NCBI GenBank assembly: GCA_021234535.1
Contig: CM037843.1
Span: 946,021-1,010,020, forward strand
DNA length: 64,000 nt
From: Stichopus chloronotus
Taxonomy: Eukaryota > Echinodermata > Holothuroidea > Aspidochirotida > Stichopodidae
Reading direction: 5' to 3'
Each line of letters starts with the position of its first letter. Within the stretch, counting starts at the first letter, position 1. The notes under the pieces are model-generated. The model worked only from the letters and a program-made list of their open reading frames with translations. It had not been told where the DNA came from and searched no databases. A program made the position numbers and the translations under genes. Below, in pieces: positions 61,190-64,000 of the stretch.

Positions 61190-62311
61190 ACATGAAATCT
61201 GTACAAGCTTCCTTCCTTGAGATCATATCTACATGTTCACAATTTGACCCTTGTTGGCATTGAATGACCTTTTACCTCCATTTACAGATCAATTGGTTCT
61301 TGTGCTCAATGAGATACAACTACGTATTGAATATGACATCTGCCGTAGCTTGCCTTTTTGAGATAAGATGTTTACAAGAATTCCATACTGTGACCCTGTT
61401 GACCGCAAGTAAACTTTGGCCTTCACCAAAGACAATGAAATTTTTGTAAACTCAATGAAATACACCTACAATCTAGGAATGTACAGTGCATGCAAATGTC
61501 TGAAATGTCTTCTCCAAGATCTTTATATGAGAATATTAAAGTTTTGAAACAAAAGGCTTCTTCCTTTCACAATGATAAAGATACTTACTAAGAATGAAAG
61601 TATCCATCATTCAAACCTTCAGATAGTGTATGCAGCATTTTAATTATTTGACCTCTTTTGACCCCAGATGACCTTTGACCTCCACTAAAAACAATAGGGT
61701 TCTTCCTCTCAATATGACAGACCTACATACCAAGTATGAAGAGTATCCATCATTTCTATCTGGAGATATTGCATGCACAAGGTTTTCACTACATGACCTA
61801 TGGTGACTCCAGATAACCTTTGACCCCCACCAAAAACAATAGAATTCTTCCTCTCAATATGACAAAGCTACATACTAAGTATGAAGACTATCCTTCATTC
61901 CTATGGTGTATGCAGCATTTTCATTATTTGACCTCTTTTGACCCCCAGATGACCTTTGACCTCCACTAAAAACAATAGTGTTCTTCCTCTCAATATGACT
62001 GACCTACATACCAAGTGTAAAGAGTATCCATCATTCCTATCTGGAGATATTGCGTGCACAAGGTTTTCAGGATTTGACCTCTGGTGACCCCAGATGACCT
62101 TTGACCAACACCAAAAACAATGGTGTTCTTCCCCTTAATATGACAAACCTACATACCAAGTATGATGAGTATCCATCATTCCTATCTGGAGATATCATGT
62201 GCACAAGCTAAGTGTCACAAACACACACACACATACATGTGCACACCCATACTAACACACATACATACACACGCCATCATGACCTCATAGGTTTCTCTTT
62301 TCATCGAAACC
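61190..62311 (+). repeat. TGACCTTTGACC-core tandem block (R6), CA tract and hairpin
   Basis: About seven units. Four consecutive cores at 61,669, 61,813, 61,950 and 62,095 give a period of 137-145 bp; the cores at 61,669 and 61,950 are perfect TGACCTTTGACCT. The block ends in a CA-rich microsatellite (62,220-62,276) and a hairpin at 62,290-62,311 with arms GGTTTC and GAAACC. Intronic in MRCK. Confidence 0.85.
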
Positions 62312-62430
62312 AACAATAGACAGAATACATGCAAGAATACGTACAAAACACAGGCTGTCAACATGAAATAAATTAGCAGGTTGTTTCACCAATCTGGGAT
62401 TTACAATAGCAATCAAATGGTTTTACTTAC

Positions 62431-62524
62431 CAGAGTGCAAGTTCTGAAAGTACACAAGTCTTGGTGCATGTAAGTTGGTGTCCATACAGAGATTAAGGCT
62501 ACCATCAGCTGACAAGTTCTTTGT
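62431..62524 (-). CDS. CDC42BPA/B: MRCK (CDC42BPA/B-like), CNH domain exon 2 of those in window
   Basis: A 94-nt exon encoding TKNLSADGSLNLCMDTNLHA and PRLVYFQNLHS. The SADGSLNL...RLVYFQN pattern matches the last strands of the MRCK citron-homology (CNH) domain (vertebrate form LDGSLNL...RLIYFKN). Acceptor ATTCAG at 62,525; donor CTG|GTAAGT at 62,431. Phase 0 in, one base out. Confidence 0.92.
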
Positions 62525-62689
62525 CTGAATACAATGGAAATACAGAAATGTACATTTGTCCAACATGTAAATAGTTTTATAAAATAAATAATCATTTCCA
62601 CCGTAACAAAAGATCACATGAACACCCATTCACTCATTGTGAGACAACCAATAACCACACTAACTCCCGTACATGATGTTGACATCAAC

Positions 62690-63800
62690 CATCTTGAGAA
62701 ATCCAACGACCACACAATAAGGGGCATCTGAATATCAAATATGAGACCTGTCCAAGTTTCTCTTAGTGTTTCCACAGTTTTCACAAGTTGACCGCAAGGA
62801 GCCATTGGCTTCCAGAGAAAGCAGTAGGCTACTTTTGCTCAATAAGGCGCAGCTACATAACCCATATCAGATCTTCATGCTTACCTACTTGAGGAATCCT
62901 GTTCATAATATTTTTACAATTTGAACCTAAGTGGTCTTTGACCTCAGCCAAAAACAATAGGTTTTTTGAACTCAATAGGCACACTAACAGGTCAAATAGG
63001 ATATCTGTCTAGACTTCCCTTCTTGAGATATCTTGTTTACAGTATTTGACCCTATTGATCACAAATGACATTTGACTGCCACAAAAACCATTGGACTTCT
63101 TGTACTCAATAAGTTACACTTGCATACCACACAACGGACTTTGTCCAAGCTTTCCTTCTTCAAATATGAAACTCATAAGGTTTGACAATTTGACCCCTGC
63201 TGACCCCAAATGACCTGTTATATCTAGTGAATACAACAGGGTTTTTAATTGATATGACTCACTCACATACTACGTATTAATGATTTCAATGATTGATATC
63301 CTGAGATATCAAATTAAAAAATTTTCAGTTTTTTTTTTCACCTCTGGTGACCTTAGGATTCTCTCTTTTAATATGACCTGCCCACACACTCAGGAAGAGA
63401 AGTAGCCATCATTCCTACCTTGAGATATTGTGTTACCAAGATTTTCAGGGTTTAACCTCTTACAACCTTTCAACTCAACTTAAAACAATAAGCTTTTTTC
63501 TTCTAATATGACCAACCTACATACTGTGTATGGGAAGTCTCCATCATTCCTAATTTAAGATATTGAATTAACAAGATTTTCACTCTTTGATCTCTGGTGA
63601 CCTCAAGTGACCTTTGACCTCCACCAAAAACATTAGGGTTCTTCCTCAAACATGGGGCATCTATGTACCAAGATTGAGAACAATCAGACTTTTCCTTCTT
63701 GAGATAAGGTGATAACAAGCTGAGTGTCACAAACACACACATACACACGCGTCCTCACACACACACTCAATCATGACTGGGTAGTTTTCTCTTTCATCGA
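62690..63800 (+). repeat. TGACCTTTGACC-core tandem block (R7)
   Basis: About seven units, more diverged than R6, with cores near 62,935, 63,065, 63,207 and 63,608. The last is a perfect TGACCTTTGACCT at 63,608-63,620. It ends in 'gtgtcacaaacacacacata', more CA sequence, and a weak inverted end near 63,780. It fills most of an MRCK intron and stops about 50 bp before the next exon. Confidence 0.82.
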
Positions 63801-63851
63801 AGTCAGAAGCATGATGAATTAACTTGACTCCACACTGGTAGGCATACTTAC

Positions 63852-63949
63852 AAACTTGATTGGTATTGTCTGCACCCACTCCATTAGGTGAACATCAAAC
63901 ACATCAACGGCAATCTCACTGTACACTATCAGGTAAGGGTCATTGAAAC
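63852..63949 (-). CDS. CDC42BPA/B: MRCK (CDC42BPA/B-like), CNH domain exon, first in window
   Basis: A 98-nt exon encoding (G)FNDPYLIVYSEIAVDVFDV and HLMEWVQTIPIKF. It matches the MRCK CNH domain (vertebrate form VSETAVDIYDVNTMEWIQTI). Acceptor CCATCACAG before 63,949; donor TTT|GTAAGT. The kinase, coiled-coil, C1, PH and most of the CNH domains must lie to the right of the window. MRCKs phosphorylate myosin phosphatase and LIM kinase targets downstream of Cdc42 to drive actomyosin contraction. Confidence 0.93.
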
Positions 63950-64000
63950 CTGTGATGGATAAAAAAATATACTGACAATTTTAAACAACATGAAGTTAAG

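Noticed and set aside
62200..62311. A CRISPR-like or other regular spacer array in the repeat blocks
   Set aside because: Units are contiguous and diverged without unique spacers, and the genome is eukaryotic.

Overview
This is eukaryotic, animal genomic DNA: about 36% GC, intron-rich, full of decayed transposons and tandem repeats, with no prokaryotic gene organisation. Two host genes can be recognised, both on the minus strand and both partial. The gene content (a one-exon N-terminal half of a sodium/calcium exchanger and the 3' end of an MRCK kinase) and the repeat style fit a marine invertebrate deuterostome. An echinoderm is my best guess, but the sequence alone does not prove it.

Layout, left to right. 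(1) 1-25,825: CpG-poor DNA without recognisable host exons, read as the long intron downstream of the large exchanger exon. It holds a fossil L2-type LINE with a MITE inserted against it, an 833-bp foldback MITE, a 2.3-kb hAT-like element with an 8-bp target duplication and a tRNA-derived SINE inside it, minisatellites, and blocks of a tandem repeat built on a TGACCTTTGACC core. (2) 25,826-27,977: the large SLC8A/NCX exon, with 344 nt of uATG-containing 5' UTR. (3) 27,978-39,222: the probable first intron, with LINE debris and more core repeats. (4) 39,223-39,700: a CpG-rich candidate promoter and noncoding first exon, with a TATA motif and a perfect CRE. (5) 39,700 to about 46,200: intergenic DNA that keeps its CpGs, with two MITEs. 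(6) About 46,200-53,369: CpG-poor DNA, probably the long 3' UTR of the MRCK gene. (7) 53,370 to the right edge: six exons of MRCK (CDC42BPA/B-like), namely the end of the CNH domain, a short linker, the CRIB motif, and a Ser/Pro-rich tail to the stop codon. The introns carry more repeats.

Transcription of both genes runs right to left, MRCK first and then NCX. They are unrelated in function (Cdc42-dependent actomyosin kinase; plasma-membrane calcium extrusion) and are simply neighbours. CpG depletion marks both inferred transcription units, with a CpG-retaining gap between them. This looks like the footprint of gene-body methylation and supports the promoter and 3'-end placements.

I found no new multi-gene system. 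The most interesting material is the mobile-element landscape: a Helentron/pearl-like repeat family that spreads perfect DR1 nuclear-receptor motifs, several MITE families sharing TTAAAG ends, and a GC-rich dispersed family with protein-level conservation that I could not identify.
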